Positions 13,813 to 13,950 of a stretch of DNA of 13,950 bases are shown here, in pieces. How positions within the stretch are numbered: position 1 is the first letter of the stretch; every line of letters starts with the position of its first letter. The stretch covers positions 1 through 13,950 of the forward strand of contig JAJDAI010000780.1 of the NCBI GenBank assembly GCA_029261955.1. Direction: 5' to 3'. The notes beneath the pieces were generated by a model. The model did no database searches. It saw nothing but the letters and a program-made list of their open reading frames with translations, and had not been told where the DNA came from. The position numbers were made by a program, and so were the translations under genes. The stretch comes from Deltaproteobacteria bacterium. GTDB lineage: Bacteria > Myxococcota_A > UBA796 > UBA9615.

Positions 13813-13950
13813 ATGCCTCGCTTGTTCGCCCTGCTCGCCCTCCTGCTCGCCGCCTGCACCACGCCGACGGGCGGTGGCGACGACGACGACAGCGCCATCG
13901 ACGACGACGACGCGCCGGACGACGACGACGCGGCGGACGACGACGACGCG
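13813..13950 (+). CDS. Asp-repeat lipoprotein, partial (3' end outside window)
   Basis: The frame opens at ATG 13813 and continues through the right edge, with 46 residues visible. MPRLFALLALLLAAC is a lipoprotein signal with lipobox Cys15. A short TTPTGGG linker follows, then DDDD blocks separated by SAI, AP and AA. This gives an acidic, probably extended stalk next to the membrane anchor. The architecture matches the lipoprotein at the left edge, though the signal peptides and spacers differ, so they are family-like rather than a recent copy. The functional part is not visible, and no role can be assigned. Confidence 0.8.
   Translation, partial: MPRLFALLALLLAACTTPTGGGDDDDSAIDDDDAPDDDDAADDDDA

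Noticed and set aside
1..13950. tRNA, rRNA, insertion sequence or integrase
   Set aside because: No cloverleaf-like segment, transposase or integrase motif, or terminal inverted repeats were seen on either strand.

Overview
The window is very GC-rich. Its genes have lipobox signal peptides, an NtrC-type sigma-54 regulator, a eukaryote-like SUI1 factor and Asp-rich repeat lipoproteins. This combination suggests a Gram-negative of the Myxococcota or a related deltaproteobacterial lineage. That assignment is inference; no marker gene settles it.

Layout. Positions 1-300 hold the start of an Asp-repeat lipoprotein read leftward and cut by the window edge. Positions 522-995 encode a SUI1/YciH-like protein read rightward, converging on the next operon. 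Positions 1010-9730 are a tightly packed five-gene leftward operon, in transcription order: outer membrane channel (cusC-like), periplasmic adaptor (cusB), RND pump (cusA), sensor histidine kinase, and NtrC-type response regulator. Four of its junctions overlap or are separated by a single base. Positions 9731-10197 are a gene-free divergent control region. Positions 10198-13705 are a three-gene rightward cluster: a small lipoprotein with a heavy-metal-binding domain, a secreted beta-propeller-like protein with a Cys-Asp-Cys-Cys motif, and a five-heme cytochrome c lipoprotein. Positions 13813-13950 start a second Asp-repeat lipoprotein, cut by the right edge.

How it fits together. The pump keeps the three methionines that bind Cu(I)/Ag(I) in E. 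coli CusA, so this is most likely a copper/silver export locus. The operon ends with its own two-component system, whose regulator is a sigma-54 activator carrying GAFTGA. Both divergent transcription units start with near-consensus -24/-12 sigma-54 promoters, 9768-9782 leftward and 10154-10168 rightward. Between them lie three related sites, one a perfect 15-base palindrome, at distances normal for enhancer sites. The simplest reading is one copper-responsive, self-amplifying regulon. It joins export (CusCBA) to a second envelope module of a metal-binding lipoprotein, a CDCC propeller and a pentaheme cytochrome, whose job is unknown.

The two least ordinary features are a roughly 100-residue insertion with two canonical EF-hand loops in the periplasmic part of CusA, and the co-regulated cytochrome/propeller/metal-binding lipoprotein cluster. 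The same Cys-x-Met-His...Cys-Pro-x-Cys-x-Met-Asp metal-binding domain occurs three times across the two operons.
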